A stretch of DNA of 64,000 nt from Dysgonomonas sp. UBA7710 (GCF_002482385.1 NZ_DLFW01000002.1:281519-345518), one strand, 5' to 3'. Shown: positions 8,740 through 17,990, counted from the first letter of the stretch. Numbers and translations are program-made. Notes: a model not told the origin generated them from the sequence alone.

Positions 8740-9561
8740 ATGGAAACTAAAAAACAACAATCGAACAAAAAGCCTAGATCAAAAGGTGTTTCAGCTTTTG
8801 TAGTAGTTATTGGATGTGCTATCGTAGCTCACCTATTCTTCTATCTGGTAGCCGGTGCAGACAGTAACTTCGACGAAAAAGGACATCCGATCAACGGAAA
8901 CATACTCGGGACTCTATTTCAAGGAGGTTTCGTAATTCCTATCGTAATCACATTGTTGCTTACAGTACTTACTCTTTCTGTTGAAAGATTTTTCGCGTTG
9001 AACAGAGCTAGTGGTAAAGGAAGTACAGCTAAATTTGTGATGAATGCAAAAGCTAAACTGGAAGCCGGTGATATCGCTGGGGCATCTAAGCTTTGCGACG
9101 AGCAGAAAGGTTCGGTTGCCAATATTCTTAAAGCAGGTTTAATCAGATATGCAGATGTTGAGAAATTGACAGACCTGCACAATGACGAAAAAGCTGCGAT
9201 CATTCAGAAAGAAATTGAAGAAGCTACAACATTGGAACTTCCATATTTGCAACAAAACTTATCGGTTATCGCTACCATCTCTACATTAGGTACGCTGATG
9301 GGGCTATTCGGAACGGTGCTTGGTATGATCAAGTCGTTCGGTGCGATGGGACAAGAAGGAGCTCCGGACTCAACAGCATTAGCAATCGGTATCTCTGAGG
9401 CGCTTATGAATACTGCGATGGGTATCGGTACAGGTGCTTGTGCGATCATTTCTTATTCTTACTTCTCCGGAAAAGTTGAAGATATGACTAACGCTGTAGA
9501 CGAAGTAGGTTTTGCTATTGGCCAGACTTACACTAACCTACACGGAGGTTTAGCTAAATAA
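8740..9561 (+). CDS. exbB: ExbB/TolQ/MotA-family proton channel subunit
   Basis: The 273-residue inner-membrane protein has a hydrophobic helix near residues 18-38, a second around 66-84 and a long hairpin near 165-240, the ExbB pattern. The motif TLGTLMGLFGTVLGMIKSF in the third helix is the family signature. With ExbD it forms a proton-driven channel that energises TonB. It is the first gene of a tightly packed cluster with two exbD genes and tonB. The N-terminal extension before the first helix is Lys/Arg-rich and cytoplasmic. Confidence 0.94.
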   Translation: METKKQQSNKKPRSKGVSAFVVVIGCAIVAHLFFYLVAGADSNFDEKGHPINGNILGTLFQGGFVIPIVITLLLTVLTLSVERFFALNRASGKGSTAKFVMNAKAKLEAGDIAGASKLCDEQKGSVANILKAGLIRYADVEKLTDLHNDEKAAIIQKEIEEATTLELPYLQQNLSVIATISTLGTLMGLFGTVLGMIKSFGAMGQEGAPDSTALAIGISEALMNTAMGIGTGACAIISYSYFSGKVEDMTNAVDEVGFAIGQTYTNLHGGLAK

Positions 9562-9628
9562 TTAAAAATTTTCGGAATAATTTGTGGAATTTCTGTGAAA
9601 TTCTACTCTAATAAGTAAAAACAAGAAG

Positions 9629-10240
9629 ATGGGAAAGATTAAGGTAAAAAAACAGAGCACGTTCATCGACATGACCGCGATGAGTGATGTTACTGTACTC
9701 TTGCTCACATTCTTCATGCTTACAGCAACATTCTTGCCAAAAGAGCCGGTACAGGTTTTGACACCGGCGTCAGTATCCGAACGTAAGATCTCTGAATATA
9801 ATGTATTAACTATATTGATAGACACACAAGGACGGGTATTTCTGAATTTGGACGATGATAATGCCAAAAAATCGGTATTACAGTTGATGGGGCAAGACTA
9901 TGGTATTACGTTTAACGATAAACAGGTAAGATCATTCATAGAACAATCACACATTGGTGTGCCTATGAGTAGAATGTCTGCTTTCTTAGACATGCCATTG
10001 AGTGCGCAGGATGAAGAAATCAAAAAAATGGGTGTTCCAACCGACAGTACTAACAATCAGTTGACACGTTGGGTGAAACATGCGCGTGAAATAGGTGGTG
10101 ACAATATGCAGATTGCTATTAAATCAGACCAGACAACACCATATCCCGATGTGGATAAAGTGATGAAAATTCTGGTGGCGATGAAAGAAAACAGGTATAG
10201 CCTCGTTACAACTCTCAAGAAAATGCCGGAAGGCTTGTAA
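9629..10240 (+). CDS. exbD: ExbD, first copy
   Basis: The 203-residue protein has one N-terminal transmembrane helix (about 17-36, SDVTVLLLTFFML) followed by a periplasmic domain. Asp20 in the helix is at the position of the proton-carrying Asp of ExbD. It is longer than the usual 130-150-residue ExbD because of an extra stretch about 95-150. It pairs with ExbB upstream and lies 33 nt before a second ExbD. Confidence 0.92.
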   Translation: MGKIKVKKQSTFIDMTAMSDVTVLLLTFFMLTATFLPKEPVQVLTPASVSERKISEYNVLTILIDTQGRVFLNLDDDNAKKSVLQLMGQDYGITFNDKQVRSFIEQSHIGVPMSRMSAFLDMPLSAQDEEIKKMGVPTDSTNNQLTRWVKHAREIGGDNMQIAIKSDQTTPYPDVDKVMKILVAMKENRYSLVTTLKKMPEGL

Positions 10241-10273
10241 TAATCAAATTTAAAATTTTAAAAAGAAAAGATT

Positions 10274-10933
10274 ATGGCTTCAATAGAGACCGGTGGGGGA
10301 GAAGAAAAAAAAGGTAAACCGAAAAAACAGACGCTGAGGGTGGACTTTACCCCCATGGTAGATATGAATATGCTTTTGATAACATTCTTTATGTTCTGTA
10401 CCACATTGAGTAAGCCGCAGGTGATGGATATCGCGATGCCTACCAATGAGAAACTGAACGAAGATGAAGAAGTAAAGGTAAAAGAATCAAAAGCAATCAC
10501 CCTTATACTAGGAGAAAATGATAAGGTGTACTATTATACAGGTATACCGAATTATGAAGACTATACAACTTTGAAAGAAACAGATTTTTCACCGGAAGGA
10601 CTTCGTGCGCTGCTTTTGGACAGAAACAAAACCATTGTGGCAAAAATGAAGGAACTGAAACAAGAGAAATTTGTGACTAACAGGAGAATGTCTGATGAAG
10701 AGTTTCAAGCAAGATCTAAAGAGATAAAAGGCGATAAGGACGGGCAGGTTGTCGTTATCAAACCTACAGCTGACGCCAATTATGCAAATCTTGTCGATGC
10801 TCTGGATGAAATGCAGATTTGCAGTATTGACAAATATGCTATCGTGGATATGACCGAAGGAGACCAATTTCTTCTGGAGAATCTCAAGACTAAGGGAGCT
10901 TATGGGGCACAGGCAGCACCACCAAAAAAGTAA
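10274..10933 (+). CDS. exbD: ExbD, second copy
   Basis: The 219-residue protein has a charged N-terminus, one membrane helix (about 29-45, VDMNMLLITFFMF) with the conserved Asp30, and a periplasmic region with a long charged insertion near 110-160. It differs clearly from the first ExbD, so the two probably form a mixed dimer in the motor or serve different partners. Two non-identical exbD genes side by side are usual in Bacteroidota TonB clusters. Confidence 0.92.
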   Translation: MASIETGGGEEKKGKPKKQTLRVDFTPMVDMNMLLITFFMFCTTLSKPQVMDIAMPTNEKLNEDEEVKVKESKAITLILGENDKVYYYTGIPNYEDYTTLKETDFSPEGLRALLLDRNKTIVAKMKELKQEKFVTNRRMSDEEFQARSKEIKGDKDGQVVVIKPTADANYANLVDALDEMQICSIDKYAIVDMTEGDQFLLENLKTKGAYGAQAAPPKK

Positions 10934-10957
10934 TCACATTATAAAAAGGAGTAAATT

Positions 10958-11791
10958 ATGTCAAAAGATATCAGATTAAATTCCGCAGAATGGTGTGATG
11001 TAGTTTTTGAAGGGAAAAATAAACAGTATGGTGCCTACAGACTACGTCAATCATCTTCGAAGAGACATATCGTAGCATTCCTTGTCGTTTGTGTATTCGC
11101 GGCTTTTGTTTCAGCTTTACCAGGATTGGTAAGTGAAATCAAAAAACTTACGCAGAACCAGAGCGGACCAATGGACGAAGCTTATGAAATGTCTAATATC
11201 CCGGTAGAACAGGAAATTCCGGAAGAGAACATTATTAAACAAGAAACGGCTCCACCGCCACCACCGTTGAAAACGACAGTGAAATTCGTTCCGCCGACAA
11301 TTGCAAGGGATGAAGAAGTAGCTGAAGAAAAAATGGTAGGCCAGGAAGAAATTCAGGAAACTAAAATCCAGATTTCGGTGGCTGACGTAAAAGGTACTGA
11401 CGACAAACATGGTATCGATATCGCAGAGTTGAGAGAGCACAAGCAAATTGTGGAAGAAAAACCTGTAGAGGAAAAACCATTCGTTACAGTAGAGCAGATG
11501 CCTAGCTTCCCCGGAGGTGAAACAGAAATGCACCGGTTTATCAATGATAATCTGAAATATCCGGTTGTAGCTCAGGAGTCAGGGATACAAGGTCGTGTTA
11601 CTATACGTTTCGTTGTTACCAAAACAGGAGCAATCTCAGATGTAACGGTAATCCGTGGTATCGACCCGTCTTGTGATAAAGAAGCAGTAAGGGTTGTAAA
11701 AGCGATGCCTAAATGGATTCCTGGTAAGCAAAACGGTTTGAACGTACCGGTTTACTTTACCCTTCCGATTGTATTCCGCTTGAAACAATAA
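10958..11791 (+). CDS. tonB: Energy transducer TonB
   Basis: The 277-residue protein begins with a cytoplasmic segment of the Bacteroidota type (EWCDVVFEGKNKQYGAYRLR), then one membrane helix about 36-55. A Pro/Glu-rich linker with APPPPPLK near 100 spans the periplasm. The TonB C-terminal domain occupies about 180-277, starting PSFPGGETEMHRFI and ending in PIVFRLK. It transmits energy from ExbB/ExbD to outer-membrane TonB-dependent receptors. It follows the second exbD by 24 nt. Confidence 0.95.
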   Translation: MSKDIRLNSAEWCDVVFEGKNKQYGAYRLRQSSSKRHIVAFLVVCVFAAFVSALPGLVSEIKKLTQNQSGPMDEAYEMSNIPVEQEIPEENIIKQETAPPPPPLKTTVKFVPPTIARDEEVAEEKMVGQEEIQETKIQISVADVKGTDDKHGIDIAELREHKQIVEEKPVEEKPFVTVEQMPSFPGGETEMHRFINDNLKYPVVAQESGIQGRVTIRFVVTKTGAISDVTVIRGIDPSCDKEAVRVVKAMPKWIPGKQNGLNVPVYFTLPIVFRLKQ

Positions 11792-11881
11792 TGCATGTTT
11801 AAATAACAAACATAAAACTGAGTAAAGAAGAGAAGTTTGAAATTAAAAATCATCTTCTCTTCTTTTCCAATAATAGAAGAT

Positions 11882-12079
11882 ATGAAAGAAGAAAACAAGA
11901 CTCCGGTAAAAAAAATATATGGATTTTTTATGTCTCTATTCTATTTTGGAATAGGTTGTGCATTGTCGTTTACAACAGTATTAGAGAATATTATTCCGAT
12001 TGGAGTACCTCGTATCATAGGGGGAGTTTTACTTATTGTATATGGTTTATTCAGGGCTTACAGAGCTTGGAAAGAATAA
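11882..12079 (+). CDS. Small two-helix membrane protein
   Basis: This 65-residue protein, MKEENKTPVKK..., has two hydrophobic helices (about 14-30 and 38-55) separated by ENIIPIG, with a basic N-terminus and a charged tail. An in-frame TTG 45 nt upstream could extend it, but this ATG is the better start. It sits between tonB and the PstS-like lipoprotein with short gaps, so it is probably co-transcribed. No family is recognised; a helper of the motor is only an inference from position. Confidence 0.7.
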   Translation: MKEENKTPVKKIYGFFMSLFYFGIGCALSFTTVLENIIPIGVPRIIGGVLLIVYGLFRAYRAWKE

Positions 12080-12104
12080 ATTTTGACAGTTAAAAAAAAG
12101 GTTT

Positions 12105-13079
12105 ATGAAAAAGTTGAGCTTTATTTTATTCATCTTATCATTGGTTCTGTATTCGTGCAGTGGACCTAAGGTTACACGTACCGATACCCCGACCAGTGGC
12201 TTGGCAGCAATAGTTGCTGATGAATGTTTCGCACCTATCGTCCAGGAACAAGTCGATGTGTTCGAAGCATTGAACAGAGATGCTACTATTATCCCTATCT
12301 ATACCGGTGAAAATCAAGCTTTCGACTTATTCATGAAAGACAGTGTGCGTGTTATTATAGCAGCTCGCGAACTAACTGCAAATGAAAGACTGATAATAAA
12401 AGAAAGAAACCGGGTTGTACGTTCGCAGAAGTATGGTACGGATGCCATTGCTTTGATCGTGAATAAAGCGAATACAGATACACTGATAACAGTAGCAGAT
12501 ATAAAACGGATAATGACAGGGGAGGTTCGTACATGGAAAGAGCTTAATCCCAAGTCATCGCTAGGCGAGATCGCCGTGACATTCGATAGCCCCAATTCAA
12601 GCACTGTCAGATACCTGAGAGACTCTGTCTGTGGTGGTAAGTTGGGTAATAATTTGAAAGCCAGAGCTTCGGATAGCACCAAAACTATTGATTTGTCTGA
12701 ACGTACACCTAATCAGCAAGTGATAGATTATGTTGCGTCCACACCGAATGCTTTAGGCATTATAGGGGTGAACTGGATCAGTAATCCGTCCGATACAACC
12801 AATTTAAGTTTTATTAATAAAATCAATGTGATGGCTGTCAGTAGGGCTGAAGAAGCCACTGACAGAAACAGTTATCAGCCTTTTGCGGCTTATATAGGAT
12901 TAGAAAAATATCCTTTAAGCCGGAGTCTGTATATAATAATTTCAGATGTGAGAGGTGGATTGCCATCAGGTTTTGTTAACTTTGCTGCGGGTGAAAGAGG
13001 GCAACGTATTGTGTATAAGGCCGGACTTTACCCTGCATATGGTTTAACACGGGTAGTAAGTGTAAGGCCTTCTTTATAG
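12105..13079 (+). CDS. PstS-family substrate-binding lipoprotein
   Basis: The 324-residue protein has a lipoprotein signal with the lipobox LYSC at Cys18, so it is anchored in a membrane facing the periplasm. The rest follows the PstS-like type II solute-binding fold, with VTFDSPNSSTVRYLRD near 165 corresponding to a phosphate-loop region. No ABC permease or ATPase gene is nearby, so the usual phosphate-uptake role is not supported by context. Its place between tonB and the TPR gene suggests a link to the TonB motor. Confidence 0.82.
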   Translation: MKKLSFILFILSLVLYSCSGPKVTRTDTPTSGLAAIVADECFAPIVQEQVDVFEALNRDATIIPIYTGENQAFDLFMKDSVRVIIAARELTANERLIIKERNRVVRSQKYGTDAIALIVNKANTDTLITVADIKRIMTGEVRTWKELNPKSSLGEIAVTFDSPNSSTVRYLRDSVCGGKLGNNLKARASDSTKTIDLSERTPNQQVIDYVASTPNALGIIGVNWISNPSDTTNLSFINKINVMAVSRAEEATDRNSYQPFAAYIGLEKYPLSRSLYIIISDVRGGLPSGFVNFAAGERGQRIVYKAGLYPAYGLTRVVSVRPSL

Positions 13080-13138
13080 ATATACTGTAGCAACTATATA
13101 AAATAGAATCATTAATCACAAAAATATTACTTAGAAAG

Positions 13139-14794
13139 ATGAAAATGAAGTATTTTTTAGGCTCTTTTCTGAGCCTTATGATCAGCATTTCGGCCCTAGC
13201 GCAAAATAGCCCGGGGGCGGATTACTTGAGCCTCGGAGAATTGAAGCTAGCGAAAGAATATTTTCAAAAAACGTTGAGCCAATCTCCGGCAGAAGCAAAT
13301 TACTATCTTGGTGAAATTGCATTTCAGGAAGGTAAAACAGCCGAAGCTAAATCATTTTATGAAAAAGCCCTGGCTGCTAATCCTGAGGCTGCCCTCGGTG
13401 CTGTTGGCTTAGCTAAACTGCAATTAAAATCAGATCCTAAAGCAGCTGAAGACCAACTGAAAGAAATTCAGAAGAAAAATAAGAAAGACGTAGCAGTCAT
13501 TCTTGCTATTGCTCAGGCATATCTTGATAACGGCATGAAAGAAAAAGCTCTGGAGAAATTGCAGGATGCCCGTAAGGCAGATAAAAAATCTCCATATATA
13601 TACATATTTGAAGGTGATATGTTAGCTAAAGAAAATAAACCGGGTGATGCAGCTATGCAATACGACCAGGCTATCAATTTCGATGCTAACTGTGTCCTTG
13701 CCTACATGAAAGGTGCGAGAGTTTACGAGTTTATCAACCGTAAAACAGCAACAGATATGTTGAAGAAAGTGATTGAAATAAATCCGAATTATAGTATAGC
13801 TTACAAAGCTCTGGCAGACGTATCTTATCGCGATGGTTTCTATCCGGATGCTATTGCAGCCTATAAGGAATATTTCAAAGGTGGTGATTATACAATCGAA
13901 GATATTACCCGTTATGCAGCATCAGAATATTTTACTCAACAGTATAATGAAGCAAAAACGCTTATTAGCGAAGGATTAAGCAAAGAACCAAACAACTTTG
14001 TATTGAATCGTTTGTCAATGTATACCAGCAGCGATTTGAAGGATTATGCAGCAGCGGTATCAGCCGGAGACAAATTCTTTAGTTTGCCTAAAGCGAATGA
14101 TACGATCAAATATCTGAAGCAGGATTATCTGGCTTATGCAAGTTCTTTGAGTGAAACCGGAAATAAAGCTAAAGCAATCGAACAATATAAGAAACTGATA
14201 GAACTGGATCCTTCTAATGTAGATATATATAAAGAGATAGCAACTATCTGCGCAAACGAGAAAATGTATCCGGAAGCAGCAGAGTTCTATAAGAAATATA
14301 CTGAACTTGGCGGAGAAAAAATTGATGCTCAGGATTTCTATCAGCTAGGTTTATATTATACCAATGCAGGTAGAGCGGCAAAAGCTGATACTATCAATGT
14401 GAGCGCAGAAGAAGCTAAAGCTAAGTCTGTCGAATTCTATAAGTTAGCAGACGGAGCCTTTGCTACAGTTAGTGAAAGAATGCCTGATAGTTATCTTGGT
14501 TTTTATCAGAGAGCACGTACAAATTTCGAACTTGACCCTGATAGCGAACTAGGTCTGGCTAAACCTCACTATGAGAAGACAATTGAAGTTATCCTGGCTA
14601 AAAACGATGGAGAGAACGCCAGAATATTGATAGAAGCATACAGCTACCTAAGCTACTACTACTATCTGCAGTTTGATAAAACTAAAAAAGCAGAAGATAA
14701 AGCTAATGTAAAATTATATGCAGAGAAGGTTCTGGAACTGGACCCTGAAAATGCAAATGGTAAGGCTTTATTCGAATTTGCAAACGGTAAATAA
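13139..14794 (+). CDS. Secreted tetratricopeptide-repeat protein
   Basis: The 551-residue protein has a signal peptide (about 1-21, ending ALAQ) and then TPR-like helical pairs over almost its whole length, for example residues 55-90 and 345-410 (KAKAIEQYKKLIELDPSNVDIYKEI). It is rich in Lys, Ala and Glu. TPR proteins act as scaffolds; here the likely place is the periplasm, as the last gene of the TonB-motor cluster. A second Met three codons in is possible. A strong terminator follows. Confidence 0.88.
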   Translation: MKMKYFLGSFLSLMISISALAQNSPGADYLSLGELKLAKEYFQKTLSQSPAEANYYLGEIAFQEGKTAEAKSFYEKALAANPEAALGAVGLAKLQLKSDPKAAEDQLKEIQKKNKKDVAVILAIAQAYLDNGMKEKALEKLQDARKADKKSPYIYIFEGDMLAKENKPGDAAMQYDQAINFDANCVLAYMKGARVYEFINRKTATDMLKKVIEINPNYSIAYKALADVSYRDGFYPDAIAAYKEYFKGGDYTIEDITRYAASEYFTQQYNEAKTLISEGLSKEPNNFVLNRLSMYTSSDLKDYAAAVSAGDKFFSLPKANDTIKYLKQDYLAYASSLSETGNKAKAIEQYKKLIELDPSNVDIYKEIATICANEKMYPEAAEFYKKYTELGGEKIDAQDFYQLGLYYTNAGRAAKADTINVSAEEAKAKSVEFYKLADGAFATVSERMPDSYLGFYQRARTNFELDPDSELGLAKPHYEKTIEVILAKNDGENARILIEAYSYLSYYYYLQFDKTKKAEDKANVKLYAEKVLELDPENANGKALFEFANGK

Positions 14795-14816
14795 TTCATC
14801 CGAATATAGTTGAGGT

Positions 14817-14849
14817 AACCCGGGCTTGATTAAGTCCGGGTTATTTTTT
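14817..14849 (+). terminator. Terminator of the TonB-motor operon
   Basis: The arms AACCCGGGCTT (14817-14827) and AAGTCCGGGTT (14832-14842) pair with one wobble around a 4-nt loop, followed by ATTTTTTG. Confidence 0.92.
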
Positions 14850-14881
14850 GTAAAAAAAATGATTAAGTAGAGAAAAAACTG

Positions 14882-14889
14882 TATCTTTG
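14882..14889 (+). promoter_or_regulatory. -7 element for metK
   Basis: TATCTTTG matches TAnnTTTG. Transcription would start near 14894-14898, immediately before the structured leader at 14901. No TTTG -33 box is clear. Confidence 0.6.
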
Positions 14890-14900
14890 TAGCCAATTAA

Positions 14901-14969
14901 GTGGATAGATTTGTATTGATTGCAACCACATGAAAAAATGCTAAACCATTTTCTGCACTGCATTATACA
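14901..14969 (+). ncRNA. Candidate SAM-II-like riboswitch in the metK leader
   Basis: Between the promoter and metK lies GTGG (14901-14904), AGATTTG, TTGCAA (14920-14925), CCAC (14926-14929) and GCTAAA (14940-14945). The order and spacing resemble the SAM-II aptamer: P1 stem arms around a loop with GAUUU and UUGCA, followed by an A-rich joint and GCUAAA. In SAM-II these three blocks hold the residues that touch the ligand. A pseudoknot helix could form between TGTAT (14912-14916) and ATACA (14965-14969), leaving a longer loop than usual. P1 has only four pairs, and the canonical inner helix next to GCUAAA is not obvious. The gene downstream makes SAM, which fits feedback control. Confidence 0.45.
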
Positions 14970-15010
14970 TATCCTTCCTGTTTTTTTAACAGTAAAATTC
15001 TTATATAGAA

Positions 15011-16279
15011 ATGAGTTATTTATTTACATCTGAATCTGTTTCAGAAGGGCATCCGGATAAAGTTGCAGACCAGATTTCAGACTCTCTGTTGGATGAGTTT
15101 CTTGCATATGATGCAAACTCTAAAGTAGCTTGTGAAACGCTGGTTACTACCGGACAAGTTGTATTGGCCGGAGAAGTTAAATCAAAGGCATATATAGATA
15201 TACCGGAGACTGCCCGTAAAGTAATCGAACGTATTGGTTATACAAAAAGTGAATATCAGTTTGAGGCGCAATCTTGTGGTGTTTTATCAGCCATACACGA
15301 ACAATCCGACGATATAAACAGAGGTGTTGATGGCAAATCTGATCCGATGGATCAGGGAGCAGGAGATCAGGGTATGATGTTTGGTTATGCGACATCAGAA
15401 ACGGATAACTATATGCCTCTCGCGCTAGACCTGTCTCATGCTCTTTTATTGGAATTGGCCGCAATCCGTAAGAACGAACTACAGTTAATGCCTTACCTTC
15501 GTCCTGATGCAAAATCTCAGGTAACGATAGAGTATGATGATAATGGAACGCCGTTGCGCATAGATACCATTGTTATTTCTACCCAGCACGATGAATTTGG
15601 TGACGATGCTACGATGCAGGCCAGAATAAAAAGTGATGTTATCAATATCCTGATACCTCGTGTAAAAGAAAAGTATGAGTTCAGAGAGGATATTTCGAAA
15701 TTATTCAATGATAATATTACCTATCATGTAAATCCTACCGGACGCTTTGTTATCGGAGGACCTCATGGAGATACAGGACTTACGGGACGTAAAATTATAG
15801 TTGATACATATGGAGGAAAAGGAGCCCACGGTGGAGGAGCCTTTTCAGGGAAAGACCCGTCGAAAGTAGACCGATCGGCAGCTTATGCATCCCGTCATAT
15901 TGCGAAAAATCTGGTGGCGGCAGGTGTATCTTCCGAAATATTGGTTCAGGTATCATATGCCATAGGTGTAGCCAAACCGATGAATATTTACGTAAATACG
16001 TATGGTAAGAGCAATTTAAATCTTACGGATGGAGAGATAGCCCGGAAAGTGGAAAAACTCTTTGATATGCGTCCGAAAGCGATCGAGCAGAGATTGAAAT
16101 TGCGTAATCCTATATATGCCGAAACAGCAGCTTATGGTCATATGGGACGTGAGCCGCAAGTGGTAACCAAGTTATTCAGATCGCGCTACAATCCGGAAGG
16201 AGTATCTCGTGAAGTAGAACTGTTTACTTGGGAAAAACTGGATTATGTAGGTGCTGTAAAGAAAGAATTTGGCTTATAG
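15011..16279 (+). CDS. metK: S-adenosylmethionine synthetase MetK
   Basis: The 422-residue cytoplasmic enzyme makes S-adenosylmethionine from methionine and ATP. Signature stretches are ESVSEGHPDKVADQISD at the N-terminus, GAGDQGMMFGYA near 117-128, and GGGAFSGKDPSKVDRSAAY near 277. Length and domains are normal for the bacterial enzyme, with a modest C-terminal extension. It is a single-gene unit behind its own promoter and a long structured leader. Confidence 0.97.
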   Translation: MSYLFTSESVSEGHPDKVADQISDSLLDEFLAYDANSKVACETLVTTGQVVLAGEVKSKAYIDIPETARKVIERIGYTKSEYQFEAQSCGVLSAIHEQSDDINRGVDGKSDPMDQGAGDQGMMFGYATSETDNYMPLALDLSHALLLELAAIRKNELQLMPYLRPDAKSQVTIEYDDNGTPLRIDTIVISTQHDEFGDDATMQARIKSDVINILIPRVKEKYEFREDISKLFNDNITYHVNPTGRFVIGGPHGDTGLTGRKIIVDTYGGKGAHGGGAFSGKDPSKVDRSAAYASRHIAKNLVAAGVSSEILVQVSYAIGVAKPMNIYVNTYGKSNLNLTDGEIARKVEKLFDMRPKAIEQRLKLRNPIYAETAAYGHMGREPQVVTKLFRSRYNPEGVSREVELFTWEKLDYVGAVKKEFGL

Positions 16280-16356
16280 TAAGAATAATCAGAGGGTGCA
16301 GATTTACTGAATACAGGGTCTGTGCCTTTTTGGCAATATATAACTAACGGATTATT

Positions 16357-17241
16357 TTGGTAAAAGATTCCATACCTCGTATCGATGTTGTAGGGGATAG
16401 CATCGCTTTAAACGATTCAGCCCGTCAGGACTTCTTTGGACTCCGGTCAGTTCAGGGAGAAGTGTTCGATATGGCAGATGGCGGTACCGATTATAGTCTG
16501 TATACAGAAAAAAGCGTAAGGAAAGAGAGAGCCGGACATGATGGTGTACATATACCATTTCATATAGAACAGGCTGATGGAGTATTCGGGTTGCTGTTGA
16601 TCTGTTTTATTTTCTTTGCACATATATACAATGGAGGAATTGCTTTTCTTAAGGAAAATGTATCTCTGTTGTTCTCTTCAAAGAAAGGTCAGAGGATACA
16701 CCGCCAGACAACAGTAAGGGAATATCTGTATAGTTATTTTCTTATTTTTCAGACAATAGTCCTGATTTCTATCTGTATCTACAATATTTTTATTGAGTTC
16801 GATTCACGGTCGGAGGCTGTTCAAAGACCATTCATTTCCATTTTATCATATATAGTACTCATCGGTTTATTCTTAGGGATAAAGGATGTCCTGTATCTTA
16901 TGCTGGGATATATCTTTGATGAGAAGAAACGGATGGGAGTGTGGAGGCGGACGTATATTATCGGCATAGAAATTCTGGGTATGCTTTATTTTATACCTAC
17001 ATTATTGCTTATCTATTCGAATTACTATCATTTGCAGATTATTATTTTCATGTTGATTTTATTTCTAATCGTTCAATTAATACTTTTTTACCAAATAATA
17101 ATCTTTTTTATTAGGGAAAAATTTAACTTTTTGTATCTGATTGCGTACCTTTGCACCTTTGAAATATTACCATATATATTTCTAATGATCGGCTTGGTTT
17201 ATTTATATAGAATTGACGTATTTAACACACTATGGCTTTAA
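16357..17241 (+). CDS. DUF4271 membrane protein
   Basis: The 294-residue protein has a soluble N-terminal part of about 70 residues and then about six hydrophobic helices (roughly 73-90, 125-150, 163-185, 203-225, 230-255, 265-290), the layout of DUF4271 proteins. An in-frame stop lies 12 nt upstream, and the only initiator giving the full N-terminus is TTG at 16357. It overlaps hemD by 10 nt, which suggests translational coupling. Function is unknown; next to hemD it may serve heme metabolism, but this is inference. Confidence 0.78.
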   Translation: MVKDSIPRIDVVGDSIALNDSARQDFFGLRSVQGEVFDMADGGTDYSLYTEKSVRKERAGHDGVHIPFHIEQADGVFGLLLICFIFFAHIYNGGIAFLKENVSLLFSSKKGQRIHRQTTVREYLYSYFLIFQTIVLISICIYNIFIEFDSRSEAVQRPFISILSYIVLIGLFLGIKDVLYLMLGYIFDEKKRMGVWRRTYIIGIEILGMLYFIPTLLLIYSNYYHLQIIIFMLILFLIVQLILFYQIIIFFIREKFNFLYLIAYLCTFEILPYIFLMIGLVYLYRIDVFNTLWL

Positions 17242-17990
17242 AAGTAAAGAAAGTCTTGATCTCGCAGCCTGCGCCTGTAACCGAGAAATCTCCATACTAT
17301 GATATTGCTGAAAAATATCATATACAGCTGGACTTTCGACCGTTCATAAGAGTAGAGGGATTAGACGCTAAAGAATTTAGACAACAACGGATAAATATAC
17401 AGGATTACACGGCTGTTGTATTCACTGCAAAAACCGCTATTGACCATTTCTTTGCCTTGTGCGAAGAGTTTAGGATTGTAATGCCTGAGACGATGAAGTA
17501 TTTTTGTATTTCGGAAGCAGTTGCTTTGTATCTGCAAAAATATATTGTTTATAGAAAACGTAAAATATTTTTCAGTGCCACAGGTAAAATGGATGGCTTG
17601 TCAGCAGCTTTGACCAAGCATAATAAAGAGAAATTTATCGTACCTGTGTCTGATGTACATACCGAGGATCTGACAGCAGTCCTGGACGAAAAGAAGGTAA
17701 GCTATACCAAAGCTGTCATGTACAGGACAGTAAGCAATGATATTACCGAACAGGAAATCCTGTCATATGATATGCTTGTGTTTTTTAGTCCGTCGGGAAT
17801 CGTATCCCTGTTCAAAAATGCACCTCATTTCAAGCAGGAGGAAATAGCCATAGGCTGTTTTGGAGCATCTACAGCAAAGGCTGTCCGTGATGCAGGTTTG
17901 AGGCTCGACTGCGAAGCTCCGCTTCCGGGTGTGCCATCAATGACTGCCGCCTTGGAAAGTTTCATAAAAGAGAATCATAAAGCAAAATAA
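17232..17990 (+). CDS. hemD: Uroporphyrinogen-III synthase HemD
   Basis: The 252-residue protein fits the two-lobed HemD fold: KKVLISQPAP at the start, DYTAVVFTAKTAIDHFF near 58-75, TEDLTAVLDEKKVSYTKAVMYRT near 140-160, and a final CFGASTAKAVRDAGLR block. HemD closes hydroxymethylbilane into uroporphyrinogen III with ring D inversion. Sequence conservation in this family is low, so the call rests on the overall pattern. It ends just before a strong terminator. Confidence 0.85.
   Translation: MALKVKKVLISQPAPVTEKSPYYDIAEKYHIQLDFRPFIRVEGLDAKEFRQQRINIQDYTAVVFTAKTAIDHFFALCEEFRIVMPETMKYFCISEAVALYLQKYIVYRKRKIFFSATGKMDGLSAALTKHNKEKFIVPVSDVHTEDLTAVLDEKKVSYTKAVMYRTVSNDITEQEILSYDMLVFFSPSGIVSLFKNAPHFKQEEIAIGCFGASTAKAVRDAGLRLDCEAPLPGVPSMTAALESFIKENHKAK

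Noticed and set aside
11837..11881. TTG-started N-terminal extension of the two-helix protein
   Set aside because: The ATG at 11882 follows directly and the extra residues have no clear role.
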